Notes: generated by a model from the letters alone, not told the origin. A stretch of DNA of 64,000 nucleotides from an uncultured Rhodocyclaceae bacterium (GCA_934271525.1 CAKQRL010000009.1:1-64000); one strand, 5' to 3'. Counted from the stretch's first letter, positions 1-9,095 are shown. Program-made: numbers and translations.

Positions 1-2
1 AA

Positions 3-1088
3 TTAGATTATCAAAGTTTAAAAGATGAAGAAAAAGAAGAAAAAATAGTTTTTCATTTATTAAGTGATTTTATAAAAGAAGAAACATTAGAAAAATTAAA
101 AACATTAGAAAAAGAATTGTCTGCTATTTATCCAACAACCATTCAAACGCATATTTTATCTGATTCTATTTTTTTAGATTGTAGAAAATTAGGCAGTAGT
201 TATGTGGCATATTTTCGGATTTATATTGCAAAATTATTAGAAAATATAAATACCACACTTTATTTGGATGTTGATATGTTGGTTTGTGCAGATTTGCGTG
301 CCTTGTGGACATTGGATTTGAATCAAAAAACTGTTGCAGTTTTGGGCGATTGGGGATTGATAAAAGAACCATTGCGAAAATCATTGCAAGGCAAAGAAGA
401 TTTTAATTTTGATGGTTTTTATTTTAATTCTGGTTTTATTTTAATGAATTTGAAAGCGTTTAGAGAAAATAATATTATTGAGCATTGTTTGTATTTTCTA
501 AATAATTATGATGCACTATTTCACGACCAAGATGCTTTAAATTATGCCATTCGTGAAAAAGATGTTTTGGATGTGCCTTTTTCGTTTAACTGTTTTGTTG
601 CATCTAATATTGATTTTGAAAATTCAATTATTCTACATTTCGCCGGTATTGTCAAACCTTGGGAAAATCCTTTTATTGTGCAAAATGAAAAGGGAGAATA
701 TATTGGTTTGCGTTATATTGAAGCGGCGAAAAAAAGTTTTTGTTTTGCGAATGATATAACAAAAAATTTAATTTTATACGCCAAAAAAATATATTTATCA
801 CGCATTGTTTTTCAATATTCAAAAAATATTTTTGGATTATTCAAAATTCCTTTTGTTATTACCAAAATTAAAATTTGCGATTTTCAAAAAGAAGAGATTT
901 TGGATTATTTAAAAAATTACGACAACGACCATCTTTTTGCAGGTTTTAGCGAAAACGGCAAAGATCATTTGATTAAAGAATTTTATGCCAAATATGAGCG
1001 CGCCAAAAAAACAAAAAGTTTTTTGTATTTGTTAAAACTCCCGCTTGCGATTTTAAAAGTCAAAAGAGCAGCCAAAAACAAAAGTTGA
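3..1088 (+). CDS. Glycosyltransferase family 8 protein (5' end outside window)
   Basis: The reading frame is open to the left edge of the window, so the true start lies upstream; a TTG at 117 is only an internal candidate. The visible 361 residues have the layout of GT8 retaining glycosyltransferases of the LPS galactosyl/glucosyltransferase (RfaJ/WaaJ) type. The metal/sugar-nucleotide DxD motif is in LYLDVDML, followed by FNSGFILMNL and a late HFAGIVKPW motif. It is inferred to add a hexose to lipopolysaccharide or another glycan in the cytoplasm. The gene is followed by a 51-bp inverted element and faces metY. The acceptor cannot be told from sequence. Confidence 0.85.
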   Translation, partial: LDYQSLKDEEKEEKIVFHLLSDFIKEETLEKLKTLEKELSAIYPTTIQTHILSDSIFLDCRKLGSSYVAYFRIYIAKLLENINTTLYLDVDMLVCADLRALWTLDLNQKTVAVLGDWGLIKEPLRKSLQGKEDFNFDGFYFNSGFILMNLKAFRENNIIEHCLYFLNNYDALFHDQDALNYAIREKDVLDVPFSFNCFVASNIDFENSIILHFAGIVKPWENPFIVQNEKGEYIGLRYIEAAKKSFCFANDITKNLILYAKKIYLSRIVFQYSKNIFGLFKIPFVITKIKICDFQKEEILDYLKNYDNDHLFAGFSENGKDHLIKEFYAKYERAKKTKSFLYLLKLPLAILKVKRAAKNKS

Positions 1089-1091
1089 AAA

Positions 1092-1142
1092 TCCACGGTA
1101 AACTCAATATTTTTTTGAAAAAAATAATCGGTTTACCATGGA
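1092..1142. repeat. 51-bp inverted element between GT8 gene and metY
   Basis: The left arm is TCCACGGTAAAC and the right arm GTTTACCATGGA (one G-to-A change), around a T7GA6 centre. The variable base pairs A with T. It lies between two convergent genes and probably terminates both. Confidence 0.85.
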
Positions 1143-1147
1143 AAAAA

Positions 1148-2428
1148 CTAAACCGCATCCAATGCTTGGGTCAAGTCGGCAATTAAGTCATCAATGTGTT
1201 CAATGCCGATGGATAATCTCATCATATCTTTGGAAACACCAGCGGCTTTGAGTTCTTCGTCATTTAATTGTCTGTGCGTGGTGGATGCTGGATGGCACGC
1301 CAAGGATTTTGAATCGCCAATATTAACCAAACGGGTGAAAAGTTTTAACGCATCTTGAAAGCGCGTGCCTGCGGCCTTTGGGTCGTCCAAAGATTGGATG
1401 CCAAAGGTCAAAATGCCGCTGGCTTTGCCTTGGCAATATTTTTGCGCAAGCGCGTGGTTGATGTGATTTTTCAAACCAGCGTAATTCACCCACGCCACCT
1501 TGGGATGATTGTCTAAAAATTGCGCAATTTTTAAAGCATTCTCGCAAATGCGTTCCATCCGCAGTGCGCAAGATTCAATGCCTTGCAAAATTAAAAAGGC
1601 GTTGAAAGGCGATAAAGCCGCGCCCATATTGCGCAAAGGACTAACACGTGCGCGGGTGATAAATGCCAAATCGGCAACATCTTTGGCGTAAATCATTCCG
1701 TGGTAGGCAGAATCAGGCGTGTTTAAAAGCGGGAATTTTTCTGGGTTTTGGTTCCATTTAAAATTTCCCGCATCCACAATGATTCCGCCCAAGGAATTGC
1801 CGTGCCCGCCCAAATATTTGGTCAAAGAATGAATGATGATATCCGCGCCGTATTCAATTGGTCGACACAAAAAGGGCGTCATCACCGTGTGGTCAACAAT
1901 CAAAGGCAAACCGTGGTCGTGTGCAATTTGGGCGAGTTTTTCAAAATCCGTGATGTTGCCCAAGGGATTACCGATGGATTCGCAATAAATGGCGCGGGTT
2001 TTTTCATCAATTTTGGGGATAAAGGATTCAAGATTATTTGAATCCGCAAAGCGCACATCCACGCCAAAAGAAGGAAAGGTTTGCGCAAACAAATTGTAAG
2101 TGCCACCGTAAAGTGTAGAAGTGCTTACAATATTATCGCCCGCTTGGGTGATGGTTTGAATGGCCGCCGTAATTGCCGCCGCGCCCGAAGCAAATGCCAG
2201 CGCTGCTTTGCCGCCTTCTAAGGCAGCCAAGCGTTTTTCCAAAACGTCTGTGGTGGGGTTCATCAAACGCGTGTAAATATTGCCGGGGATTTTTAAGTCA
2301 AATAAATCCGCACCGTGTTGCGTGTTCAAAAATGCATAAGATGAGGTTTGGTAAATCGGCACGGCAACCGATTGTGTGGCAGGGTCTGGCGAAAAGCCTG
2401 CGTGGATGGCAAGGGTTTCTAATTCCAT
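1148..2428 (-). CDS. metY: O-acetylhomoserine aminocarboxypropyltransferase (sulfhydrylase)
   Basis: A PLP-dependent Cys/Met-metabolism enzyme of 426 residues that condenses O-acetylhomoserine with sulfide (or methanethiol) to give homocysteine (or methionine). The start ETLAIHAGF, the substrate/PLP region SASGAAAI-like ASGAAAITAA, and the PLP lysine in SLTKYLGGHGN are all visible. The length fits MetY better than the shorter MetB/MetC. I chose the ATG at 2428; a TTG nine codons upstream would overlap the tRNA end region. No clear Shine-Dalgarno precedes it. It is transcribed away from the tRNA-Arg gene. Confidence 0.9.
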   Translation of the reverse strand: MELETLAIHAGFSPDPATQSVAVPIYQTSSYAFLNTQHGADLFDLKIPGNIYTRLMNPTTDVLEKRLAALEGGKAALAFASGAAAITAAIQTITQAGDNIVSTSTLYGGTYNLFAQTFPSFGVDVRFADSNNLESFIPKIDEKTRAIYCESIGNPLGNITDFEKLAQIAHDHGLPLIVDHTVMTPFLCRPIEYGADIIIHSLTKYLGGHGNSLGGIIVDAGNFKWNQNPEKFPLLNTPDSAYHGMIYAKDVADLAFITRARVSPLRNMGAALSPFNAFLILQGIESCALRMERICENALKIAQFLDNHPKVAWVNYAGLKNHINHALAQKYCQGKASGILTFGIQSLDDPKAAGTRFQDALKLFTRLVNIGDSKSLACHPASTTHRQLNDEELKAAGVSKDMMRLSIGIEHIDDLIADLTQALDAV

Positions 2429-2456
2429 GGTTTTTTGTAAAACAATCTTTAACAAA

Positions 2457-2533
2457 TGGCGCGCCCGGAGGGACTCGAACCCCCGACCTATTGCTTAGAA
2501 GGCAATTGCTCTATCCAGTTGAGCTACGGGCGC
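2457..2533 (-). tRNA. tRNA-Arg (TCT)
   Basis: A 77-nt cloverleaf on the minus strand. The acceptor GCGCCCG pairs with CGGGCGC, CCA is encoded, and the anticodon loop CTTCTAA sits on an ATTGC/GCAAT stem, giving anticodon TCT. The T-loop GGTTCGAGTCC is intact. Confidence 0.96.
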
Positions 2534-2581
2534 ACGTTTAGAAGATGCAAAATCTTAACCGATTTTTTAAAAAAAATACGG

Positions 2582-2593
2582 GTTCACCGTGGA
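2582..2593 (-). repeat. Single element arm forming the pth stop
   Basis: GTTCACCGTGGA on the plus strand. Read on the minus strand it supplies the last codons of pth, Asn-Pro-Arg, and its variant base G makes the stop codon TGA. Confidence 0.8.
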
Positions 2594-3174
2594 TTTTCGT
2601 CATTTTTTATCTTAAAAGCGTTTAAAAAACGTTGGGCTTTTTGAAAATCAGCATTTTTAAGCGATTCTAAATGGTTGATGATTTCGGCCATGGCAAGTTC
2701 TGTTTTTTGTTGCGCGGCGGAATCGGCGCTAGACAAAACAAAATCAACAACCGAATGCGGCAGTTGCAAGGTTCTTGGATGCCCAATTCCGATGCGCATG
2801 CGCCAAAAATTTTTGTTGGCTAAATTCGCTTCAATGCTTTTTAAGCCGTTATGCCCAGCGTTGGCACCGCCTTGTTTGAAGCGGATTTGCCCGGGCATTA
2901 AATCCAAATCATCATGGAAAATCACAATGTTTTCCGCAGGGATTTTGTAAAAATGCGCCAATGCCGCCACCGCTTGCCCCGAGCGATTCATAAAGGTTGT
3001 GGGTTTTAATAAAAAAGCAAAGGGCGTTTTGGCAATATCTGCAAAAAATTTGGCAGACGATTCAAAGCTTGCATTTTCCGTGCGGGCGATAAAATCCAAA
3101 GCCGCAAAGCCCACGTTGTGGCGCGTGTTTTCGTATTCCTTGCCCGGATTGCCCAAGCCTACCCAAAGTTGCAT
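2584..3174 (-). CDS. pth: Peptidyl-tRNA hydrolase
   Basis: This 196-residue enzyme releases tRNA from peptidyl-tRNA that has dropped off ribosomes. The family signature GLGNPGKEYENTRHN carries the catalytic His, NRSGQAV the substrate-binding Asn, and IVFHDDLDL the conserved Asp. It lies downstream of the L25 gene and prs, as in many proteobacteria. The C-terminus DENPR is encoded by an arm of the 51-bp repeat, so the last three residues and the stop are probably recent acquisitions that do not affect the fold. Confidence 0.96.
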   Translation of the reverse strand: MQLWVGLGNPGKEYENTRHNVGFAALDFIARTENASFESSAKFFADIAKTPFAFLLKPTTFMNRSGQAVAALAHFYKIPAENIVIFHDDLDLMPGQIRFKQGGANAGHNGLKSIEANLANKNFWRMRIGIGHPRTLQLPHSVVDFVLSSADSAAQQKTELAMAEIINHLESLKNADFQKAQRFLNAFKIKNDENPR

Positions 3175-3192
3175 TGTTTGAATTTAAATTTG

Positions 3193-3225
3193 AAAAAAAT
3201 CCACGGTCAACCGTGGATTTTTTTT
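3193..3225. terminator. Compact element, bidirectional intrinsic terminator
   Basis: TCCACGGT and ACCGTGGA face each other across only two bases, with A-runs before and T-runs after. It lies between the L25 stop and the pth start. It looks like a collapsed version of the 51-bp element in which the two arms overlap. Confidence 0.8.
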
Positions 3226-3256
3226 ATTTTTTTAAAAATTAACAAAAGGAAAAAAA

Positions 3257-3883
3257 TTAGGAAGCAGGTTTGGCTTCTGCCGCTGGTTCGGCAGCAGGCG
3301 CAGCTTCTTCTTCAGCGTTTGATGATGGTGCCACGATGTTTGCCAACACCATTTCATCATCCACATGCACCAACTGCACGCCGCGCGGCAATTTCAATTC
3401 TGTTAAGTGAAAGGATTGCCCAACGTTCAAATTGCCCAAGTCGACTTCAATGAACTCGGGCAAGTCTTTTGCCAAGCATTTGATTTCAACTTCGGTGATG
3501 AGCTGATTTAAAATCCCGCCTTTGAGTTTGATGCCGGGCGCTTTGTCTGCATTGATAAAATGCAAGGGAACGTGCGTGTGCAAGGTGCTTTTGGCGTCAA
3601 CCCGTTGAAAATCCACATGAAAAACGCGCGGTTTATAGGCGTGGGTTTGGTAATCGCGCAACAAGACTTGTTCGGTTTTGCCATCAACAACCAAATCAAT
3701 GATGGCAGAGTGGAAAGCTTCTTTTTTCAAAGCCAAGTAAATGGCGTTGTGTTCCATTTCAATCATTTGTGCTGGGGCGTTGTTGCCATACAAAATGCCC
3801 GGGACACTTCCCGCGCGGCGAAGGCGGCGGCTCGCACTCGAACCCTTCACATTGCGCGTTTTTGCGTTAATTTCAAAAGCCAT
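3257..3883 (-). CDS. rplY: 50S ribosomal protein L25/general stress protein Ctc
   Basis: A 208-residue long form of bL25, which binds 5S rRNA. It has the N-terminal L25 domain (start AFEINAKTRNVKG, motif RRLRRAGSVPGILYG) followed by the beta-rich TL5/Ctc domain and an Ala/Glu-rich acidic tail ending AEAKPAS. The ATG at 3883 is chosen because the L25 fold starts there and GGAG lies 9 nt upstream; the open frame extends further without homology. It is cotranscribed with prs upstream and pth downstream. Confidence 0.93.
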   Translation of the reverse strand: MAFEINAKTRNVKGSSASRRLRRAGSVPGILYGNNAPAQMIEMEHNAIYLALKKEAFHSAIIDLVVDGKTEQVLLRDYQTHAYKPRVFHVDFQRVDAKSTLHTHVPLHFINADKAPGIKLKGGILNQLITEVEIKCLAKDLPEFIEVDLGNLNVGQSFHLTELKLPRGVQLVHVDDEMVLANIVAPSSNAEEEAAPAAEPAAEAKPAS

Positions 3884-3944
3884 GGTTATAAACTCCAAAA
3901 AAAATGCCGTGCCGCGACCAGCACAGCGGGTTGACAAAAATCGG

Positions 3945-4889
3945 TTAATCAATAAAAAGGGATGAAACCGAATCGTCCGTGCTGATGCGGCGGATGGTTT
4001 CCCCCAAAAGTTTGGCAACAGATATTTGCCGAATGTGTGATGATGCTTTTGCTGCGGGGTTTAAGGCAATGGTGTCGGTAACGATCAATTCATCCAAATC
4101 GCCCGTTTCCACGCGTTTGACGGCATCCCCCGATAACACAGGATGAGTGCAATAGGCAACAACCTTTTTGGCACCGCGTTCTTTTAAAGCGGATGCGGCT
4201 TTGCAAAGCGTGCCTGCGGTATCCACCATATCGTCCATAATCAAGCAGGTGTGGTTATCCACATTGCCGATGATATTCATCACCTCGGCAACATTTGCTT
4301 TGGGGCGGCGTTTGTCAATAATAGCCAAATCCGATTCCAAACGTTTTGCCAAGGAACGCGCACGCACCACGCCGCCGTGGTCTGGTGCCACGCACAAAAT
4401 GTTTTCATAATGCGCGCGGTGTATATCTTCCAAAAATAAGGGCAAGGCGTAAATGTTATCCACCGGCACGTCAAAAAAACCTTGGATTTGTTCGGCGTGC
4501 AAGTCCATTGTCAAAATGCGATTAACGCCGGATGCGGTAATCATATTTGCCACGAGTTTGGCGGCAATAGAAACGCGCGTGCTGCGCGGTCGGCGATCTT
4601 GACGGGCGTAGCCAAAATAAGGAATAACGGCGGTGATTCGACCAGCGGAAGCGCGTTTTAAGGCGTCGACCATAATCAACATTTCCATTAAATTGTCGTT
4701 GGTCGGTGCGCATGTGGGTTGCAACACAAAGACGTCTCGCCCGCGCACGTGTTCGCGCAGTTCAACGCTTACTTCACCATCGGAAAATCGCCCAACGTCG
4801 CATTCGCCTAATTTAATATCCAAGTGGGCGGCAACGCCTTTGGCGAGTTCAGGGTTGGCGCGCCCTGTAAAAACCATTAGCCGAGACAT
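3945..4889 (-). CDS. prs: Ribose-phosphate pyrophosphokinase
   Basis: This 314-residue enzyme makes PRPP from ribose-5-phosphate and ATP for nucleotide, His, Trp and NAD synthesis. The features are the start MSRLMVFTGRANPELA, the ATP loop around YFGYARQDRR, the metal/flexible-loop region MDLHAEQIQGFF, and the PRPP loop MDDMVDTAGTL. Length and order match class I bacterial Prs. It follows tRNA-Gln, the usual arrangement in beta- and gammaproteobacteria, although ispE is not on the other side here. Confidence 0.97.
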   Translation of the reverse strand: MSRLMVFTGRANPELAKGVAAHLDIKLGECDVGRFSDGEVSVELREHVRGRDVFVLQPTCAPTNDNLMEMLIMVDALKRASAGRITAVIPYFGYARQDRRPRSTRVSIAAKLVANMITASGVNRILTMDLHAEQIQGFFDVPVDNIYALPLFLEDIHRAHYENILCVAPDHGGVVRARSLAKRLESDLAIIDKRRPKANVAEVMNIIGNVDNHTCLIMDDMVDTAGTLCKAASALKERGAKKVVAYCTHPVLSGDAVKRVETGDLDELIVTDTIALNPAAKASSHIRQISVAKLLGETIRRISTDDSVSSLFID

Positions 4890-4916
4890 GCTGTGCTTTC
4901 TTTAAAACGGGGCGCT

Positions 4917-4993
4917 TGGCAGGGGAAGAAGGATTCGAACCTTCGAATGCCGGAATCAAAATCCGGTGCCTTGACCAACTTGGCGACTCCCCT
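4917..4993 (-). tRNA. tRNA-Gln (TTG)
   Basis: A 77-nt gene on the minus strand with acceptor AGGGGAG, D-stem GCCA, anticodon stem CCGGA/TCCGG around loop TTTTGAT (anticodon TTG), discriminator G and encoded CCA. It lies just upstream of prs. Confidence 0.96.
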
Positions 4994-5048
4994 GCGGAGC
5001 TCTTCAAAAAGCGTGGATAATATAGAAAAAATTTTTTTTTGTCTAGTT

Positions 5049-6332
5049 TTATTTTAAGCGTTGGTAATAACCGCCTGCCAAGGTTGCAATTTTGCCTGAA
5101 AATTCCAACATTAATAATTTGGATAAAATTTGCGCAGTAGGCATTTTGGTGCGTTCGGCAAGCGTGTCAATATCGCAAGCGCCGTAGCCCATGGCTTGTA
5201 AGAGCATAGAATCATCAGAATCATCCGTATTTTTAGACGGTGCTGGTGATTTTGTGGATTTTTGAGAATCTTTGGCATCGGTTTGGGATGATGGTTTTTC
5301 AGCAGAATCGGCAATTTGTGTAGTTGAATGTTCGGCGTTGTTGCAATTTTCCACGGTAGACGTTGAATTTTTTTCAAAATTATTTTCGGTTGACCGTGGA
5401 TTTTCAGAAGTTTGCGCATTTTTTTGTGGAATATACGGCGCAAAATCTAAGACTTCCAAAATATCTTCCACGCAATCCGCCAAGCGTGCGCCATCTTTGA
5501 TAAGTTGGTGTGTGCCGCGCGAAAATGGGTTTTGAATGGCACCCGGCACGGCAAAGACTTCGCGTCCCATTTCTGCGGCGAGTCTTGCGGTAATTAGCGA
5601 GCCGCTTTTCAGATTAGCTTCCACCACCAAAACACCCAAACACAAACCCGCAATCAAGCGATTGCGGCGCGGAAAATTGGCAGGCAAGGGCGCGGTGTCA
5701 AACCTAAATTCGCTGACAATGGCGCCGCCTTTGTGCAACAAATCCAAGGTGAGTTTTTGGTTGCTTTTGGGATACATGCGGTTGATGCCCGTGCCGATAA
5801 CGGCAATGGTTGCGCCATTTGCCGAATCAAGAGCGCCGCGATGCGCCGCTGCATCAATGCCCAATGCCAAACCGCTGATAATAGACAAACCAAAATCGGC
5901 AATTTTTTGGGCAAAATCGTGCGCCGTTTGTAAACCTTGCGGCGTGGCACTCCGACTGCCAACAATAGATAATCCCTTGTGTTCCAAAAGCTCTACATTG
6001 CCGCGAACAAAAAGCACAGTTGGCGGGTCGGGAATTTCTAAAAGAGAAGGCGGGTAGTTTGCCTCGCCCAAAGTAAGCAAGTGGTGATGCGGTTTTTCCA
6101 ACCAAAAAATAGCGCTATCAATGATTTTTTGAAAATCTTGTTGTTGCGATTCGGGGTGAAAAAGCGCTCGTGCTTTGTTGGCGTTATCGAGTGTTTTTGC
6201 AACTTCTGATTCGCCCGCAGAAAAAACCGCCTCGGGCGAACCAAAGGCGGCTAACAATTTGCGTTGGGATGCGCCCCCAATGCCGTCGACCGAGGTCAAA
6301 CGCAACCAAGCAGCAATTTCCTCGGTCTTCAC
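5049..6332 (-). CDS. dprA: DNA-processing protein DprA with an element-derived linker
   Basis: DprA loads RecA on incoming single-stranded DNA during natural transformation. The Rossmann-fold core is clear: IVGSRSATPQG, SGLALGIDAAAHRGAL, VIGTGINRMYPKSN, FPRRNRLIAGL and SGSLITARLAAEMGR. A C-terminal winged-helix domain (DIDTLAERTKMP to YYQRLK) follows. At 427 residues it is longer than typical DprA. The extra length is a Ser/Asn/Thr-rich linker between core and winged helix, at about residues 296–375. A complete 51-bp repeat lies inside it and is translated as ENPRST…STVEN (about residues 311–328) without disturbing the frame. It is followed by tRNA-Gln and preceded by the LysM gene. Confidence 0.95.
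   Translation of the reverse strand: MKTEEIAAWLRLTSVDGIGGASQRKLLAAFGSPEAVFSAGESEVAKTLDNANKARALFHPESQQQDFQKIIDSAIFWLEKPHHHLLTLGEANYPPSLLEIPDPPTVLFVRGNVELLEHKGLSIVGSRSATPQGLQTAHDFAQKIADFGLSIISGLALGIDAAAHRGALDSANGATIAVIGTGINRMYPKSNQKLTLDLLHKGGAIVSEFRFDTAPLPANFPRRNRLIAGLCLGVLVVEANLKSGSLITARLAAEMGREVFAVPGAIQNPFSRGTHQLIKDGARLADCVEDILEVLDFAPYIPQKNAQTSENPRSTENNFEKNSTSTVENCNNAEHSTTQIADSAEKPSSQTDAKDSQKSTKSPAPSKNTDDSDDSMLLQAMGYGACDIDTLAERTKMPTAQILSKLLMLEFSGKIATLAGGYYQRLK
5350..5400. repeat. 51-bp element inserted in frame inside dprA
   Basis: The left arm TCCACGGTAGAC has one change and the right arm is a perfect GTTGACCGTGGA. The total is exactly 51 bp, or 17 codons, so the dprA frame is kept. The variable position does not pair (A opposite G). 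Confidence 0.85.
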
Positions 6333-6344
6333 GTTGAGTAACTT

Positions 6345-7517
6345 CTACGGCACCAAGAGTTTGTCGCCAACGTTGATTTCGCGCTCAGCTTCCATCACCA
6401 AGGCGTAAGAAACATTGTCAAAGGTGCGGAAAACAAACACTAAACCGTAGCGTTCATCTGGCAATTTCACATGGCCGCGGTGACCATAAGTGTCAGTTTG
6501 CACGCGGTCAGCCACATGCACGCGATGCAATGCCAAAACGTGCCCCATTTCCAAGCCATCATTGGCACCGCGGTTGATGACGATAACCTTGTGTTTTTCG
6601 CCCATCAACACGTTCTTTTGACCGCCCATGTATGCGCCGTAGGTTTTAACAACCCGCGCTTGGATTTCCGATTCTGGCCGATGCGGCACATAAGACAAAA
6701 TCCCGCGTTCTTCGGCTAATTGCAAGCGGTCGCCGCGTTGAATTTCAGCGGTGGCTTGGGTGATGGTCATTTTCATAATATCTTCGGGCGGGCTATATTT
6801 CACCGTGCGTGCCGAACCCAAAAAGATCGATTCGTAAGCAATGATTTTGCCAGTTTCCGGATCTTTCAAGGGTTCGCTCGGGCGGTAAATTTGCCAGTTT
6901 TGCAAGGTGGTGCCACCACCGCGCAAGCCTTTCACATAAATGGTATCGCCTTGCCCCATCAAATTGCGTTCATCCATGCCGGTGATGACATAAGGCAAAT
7001 CGTGCGTGTTGTCTTTGTCATCCACCAAGGGACGCGACAAAAACGGGGTAATGGCAGCAGGCGGAATGCTGGGCACAAATTCTTCAATATTTGTTTCGTG
7101 CGCGATTGGGGAAAGTTTCAAGGTGCCATCAGGCATTAAGCGTGCGCCGCGGTAATGTTGCGTGCCGTCATTTTGACCGTAGCCCGAAGCAGAACCAGCG
7201 CCATCGCCGCGCCCAGCAATGGTTAAGCGTGGGTTACCGTTGACCATTTTAAGAACGATGACATCGCCCGGGTAAATCAAATGCGGGTTTTTAATTTGTT
7301 CTTTGTTCATATCCCAAATTTCTGGCCAGAGCCACGGCTCATTTAAGAATTTGCCGGATATATCCCACAAGGTGTCGCCCTTAACAACCGTGTAGGTTTG
7401 CGGCGCATCTTCTGCCAAGGTTAGTGGCGCACGCGCGGGCGCTTGGGCATAAACCGGGTAAGTGGAAGCCACGCCTATGGCGCAAGCCAAGAGTGTGTTA
7501 CGAAAAATATTGCGCAT
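6345..7517 (-). CDS. LysM peptidoglycan-binding periplasmic protein
   Basis: A 390-residue exported protein. The signal peptide is about residues 1–25 (cleavage near VYAQA), and a single LysM domain spans about residues 40–90 (YTVVKGDTLWDISGKF, NPHLIYPGDVI). A long C-terminal region of unknown fold follows. It probably anchors to peptidoglycan. In betaproteobacteria a protein of this type commonly sits between dprA and def-fmt, as here. A usable AAAGG precedes the ATG. It is divergent from def across a 133-bp region. Confidence 0.85.
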   Translation of the reverse strand: MRNIFRNTLLACAIGVASTYPVYAQAPARAPLTLAEDAPQTYTVVKGDTLWDISGKFLNEPWLWPEIWDMNKEQIKNPHLIYPGDVIVLKMVNGNPRLTIAGRGDGAGSASGYGQNDGTQHYRGARLMPDGTLKLSPIAHETNIEEFVPSIPPAAITPFLSRPLVDDKDNTHDLPYVITGMDERNLMGQGDTIYVKGLRGGGTTLQNWQIYRPSEPLKDPETGKIIAYESIFLGSARTVKYSPPEDIMKMTITQATAEIQRGDRLQLAEERGILSYVPHRPESEIQARVVKTYGAYMGGQKNVLMGEKHKVIVINRGANDGLEMGHVLALHRVHVADRVQTDTYGHRGHVKLPDERYGLVFVFRTFDNVSYALVMEAEREINVGDKLLVP

Positions 7518-7554
7518 AATTAAACCTTTCTTTTTGAAAACCCCTCAAAAGAAA

Positions 7555-7577
7555 CACAATATAAAAAAAATATTGTG
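7555..7577. promoter_or_regulatory. Inverted repeat in the LysM/def divergent region
   Basis: CACAATAT and ATATTGTG form a perfect 8-bp inverted repeat around seven A residues. It lies between two divergent genes and could be an operator. No regulator is identified. Confidence 0.4.
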
Positions 7578-7650
7578 CGCTTACAATTTTACGAATTTTA
7601 ACGGATTTTTGTAAAATAAAGCAGTTTTTAACTTGTTGATTCTTTTAAAA

Positions 7651-8154
7651 ATGGCGCTTTTAAACATTTTACGCTATCCCGATGAACGTTTGCGCGTTGT
7701 TGCAAAACCTGTGGAAGTCTTTGATTCTGCCCTAAAAACTTTGGCAGATGATATGGCAGAAACGATGTATGAATCAAATGGTGTGGGTTTGGCGGCAACC
7801 CAAATTGATGTGCATCAACGTTTGATTGTTATTGACGTTTCCGAAGAACGCAACGCTTTAAAAGTTTTAATCAACCCTGAAATTTTGGAATCGTCAACGC
7901 CCGAAAAAGCCGAAGAAGGTTGCCTTTCTGTTCCCGGTATTTACGCCGCAGTGGAACGCGCACATTTTGTGCGTTTTCGCTACCAAAATTTAAATGGCGA
8001 ATGGATTGAAGAAACCGCCGAAGATTTATTGGCGGTTTGCGTGCAACACGAAATTGACCATTTGAATGGAAAAGTTTTTGTGGATTATTTGTCGCTTTTA
8101 AAACAAAATCGCATTAAAAATAAACTTTTAAAAGAATTGCGTGAAAAAAAATGA
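7651..8154 (+). CDS. def: Peptide deformylase
   Basis: A 167-residue metalloenzyme that removes the formyl group from nascent N-terminal methionine. All three family motifs are present: GVGLAATQ, EGCLSVPG (Cys metal ligand) and QHEIDHLNG (two His ligands and catalytic Glu). I use the ATG of MALLNILRYPDERL, because residues upstream of it are not part of the family. The last codons overlap the fmt start (ATGA), so the two formyl-cycle genes are translationally coupled. Confidence 0.96.
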   Translation: MALLNILRYPDERLRVVAKPVEVFDSALKTLADDMAETMYESNGVGLAATQIDVHQRLIVIDVSEERNALKVLINPEILESSTPEKAEEGCLSVPGIYAAVERAHFVRFRYQNLNGEWIEETAEDLLAVCVQHEIDHLNGKVFVDYLSLLKQNRIKNKLLKELREKK

Positions 8155-9095
8155 AAAATATTTTTTTTGCTGGAACGCCAGAATTTGCGGCAATCGCTTT
8201 AAAAAAACTAATTGAAAAAGATTTTAAAATTGGCGCAGTTTATTGCCAACCTGACCGCCCGAGCGGGCGAGGTTTAAAATTAAATGCTTGCGCGGTTAAA
8301 AATCTTGCAATTCAAAATAATATTCCTGTTTTTCAACCGCAAAACTTTAAAAACGAATCAGATATTGATATTTTAAAATTGCAAATTAAAAAGGCACAAG
8401 CCGAGGTTTTAATTGTTGCCGCTTATGGTTTAATTTTGCCAGAAAAAGTTTTAAATCTTTTTCCAAATGGTGTGTTGAATATCCACGCTTCGCTTTTGCC
8501 GTGCTGGCGCGGCGCTGCGCCGATTCAAAGGGCGTTGTTGGCTGGCGATTCTGAAACCGGCATTTCCATTATGCAAATGAATAAAGGATTAGATACGGGC
8601 GATGTTTTATTAAAAGAATCTATACCAATTTTAAAAACAGACAATGCAAAAACACTGCACGACAAACTCGCTGATTTGGGGGCAAATTTAATTATCAAAA
8701 CTTTAAAAAAATTTAAAACTTTGAAAAAACAACCGCAAAATAATGAAAATGCTACTTACGCCCAAAAAATTTTAAAAGAAGAAGGGAAAATTATTTGGGA
8801 AGAATCGGCAATAAAAATTGATCGCCAAATTCGTGCTTTTAATCCTAATCCCGGGGCTTATACTTTTTATAAACAATCGCTTTTTAAAATATGGCAAGCG
8901 CATTTAATAAATGAACAATTTGAAAATAAAAAAGCAGGGGAAATAATCAAAACTGCTGATAAAAAATTCGCCGTGGTTTGCGGCGATAAAAAAGCCTTGG
9001 TTTTGGACGAAATTCAAAAAGCAGGTGGCAAAAAAATGGCGGCAACCCCATTTTTTATGAGCCAAAACGAATGGTTTTTTGAAAATCCACGGTAA
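8151..9095 (+). CDS. fmt: Methionyl-tRNA formyltransferase
   Basis: This 314-residue enzyme formylates initiator Met-tRNA using 10-formyl-tetrahydrofolate. The start FFAGTPEFAA, the catalytic region NIHASLLPCWRGAAPIQ and the GLDTGDVL Asp are visible, and the C-terminal tRNA-binding domain follows. It overlaps def by 4 bp. Its last residues ENPR and the TAA stop are encoded by the left arm of the 51-bp element, which also serves as the terminator against convergent greA. Confidence 0.96.
   Translation: MKNIFFAGTPEFAAIALKKLIEKDFKIGAVYCQPDRPSGRGLKLNACAVKNLAIQNNIPVFQPQNFKNESDIDILKLQIKKAQAEVLIVAAYGLILPEKVLNLFPNGVLNIHASLLPCWRGAAPIQRALLAGDSETGISIMQMNKGLDTGDVLLKESIPILKTDNAKTLHDKLADLGANLIIKTLKKFKTLKKQPQNNENATYAQKILKEEGKIIWEESAIKIDRQIRAFNPNPGAYTFYKQSLFKIWQAHLINEQFENKKAGEIIKTADKKFAVVCGDKKALVLDEIQKAGGKKMAATPFFMSQNEWFFENPR

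Noticed and set aside
2173..2541. Long open frames on the strand opposite metY, carB, ppdK and other genes
   Set aside because: They are antisense shadows with no family resemblance, biased composition and no ribosome-binding sites.
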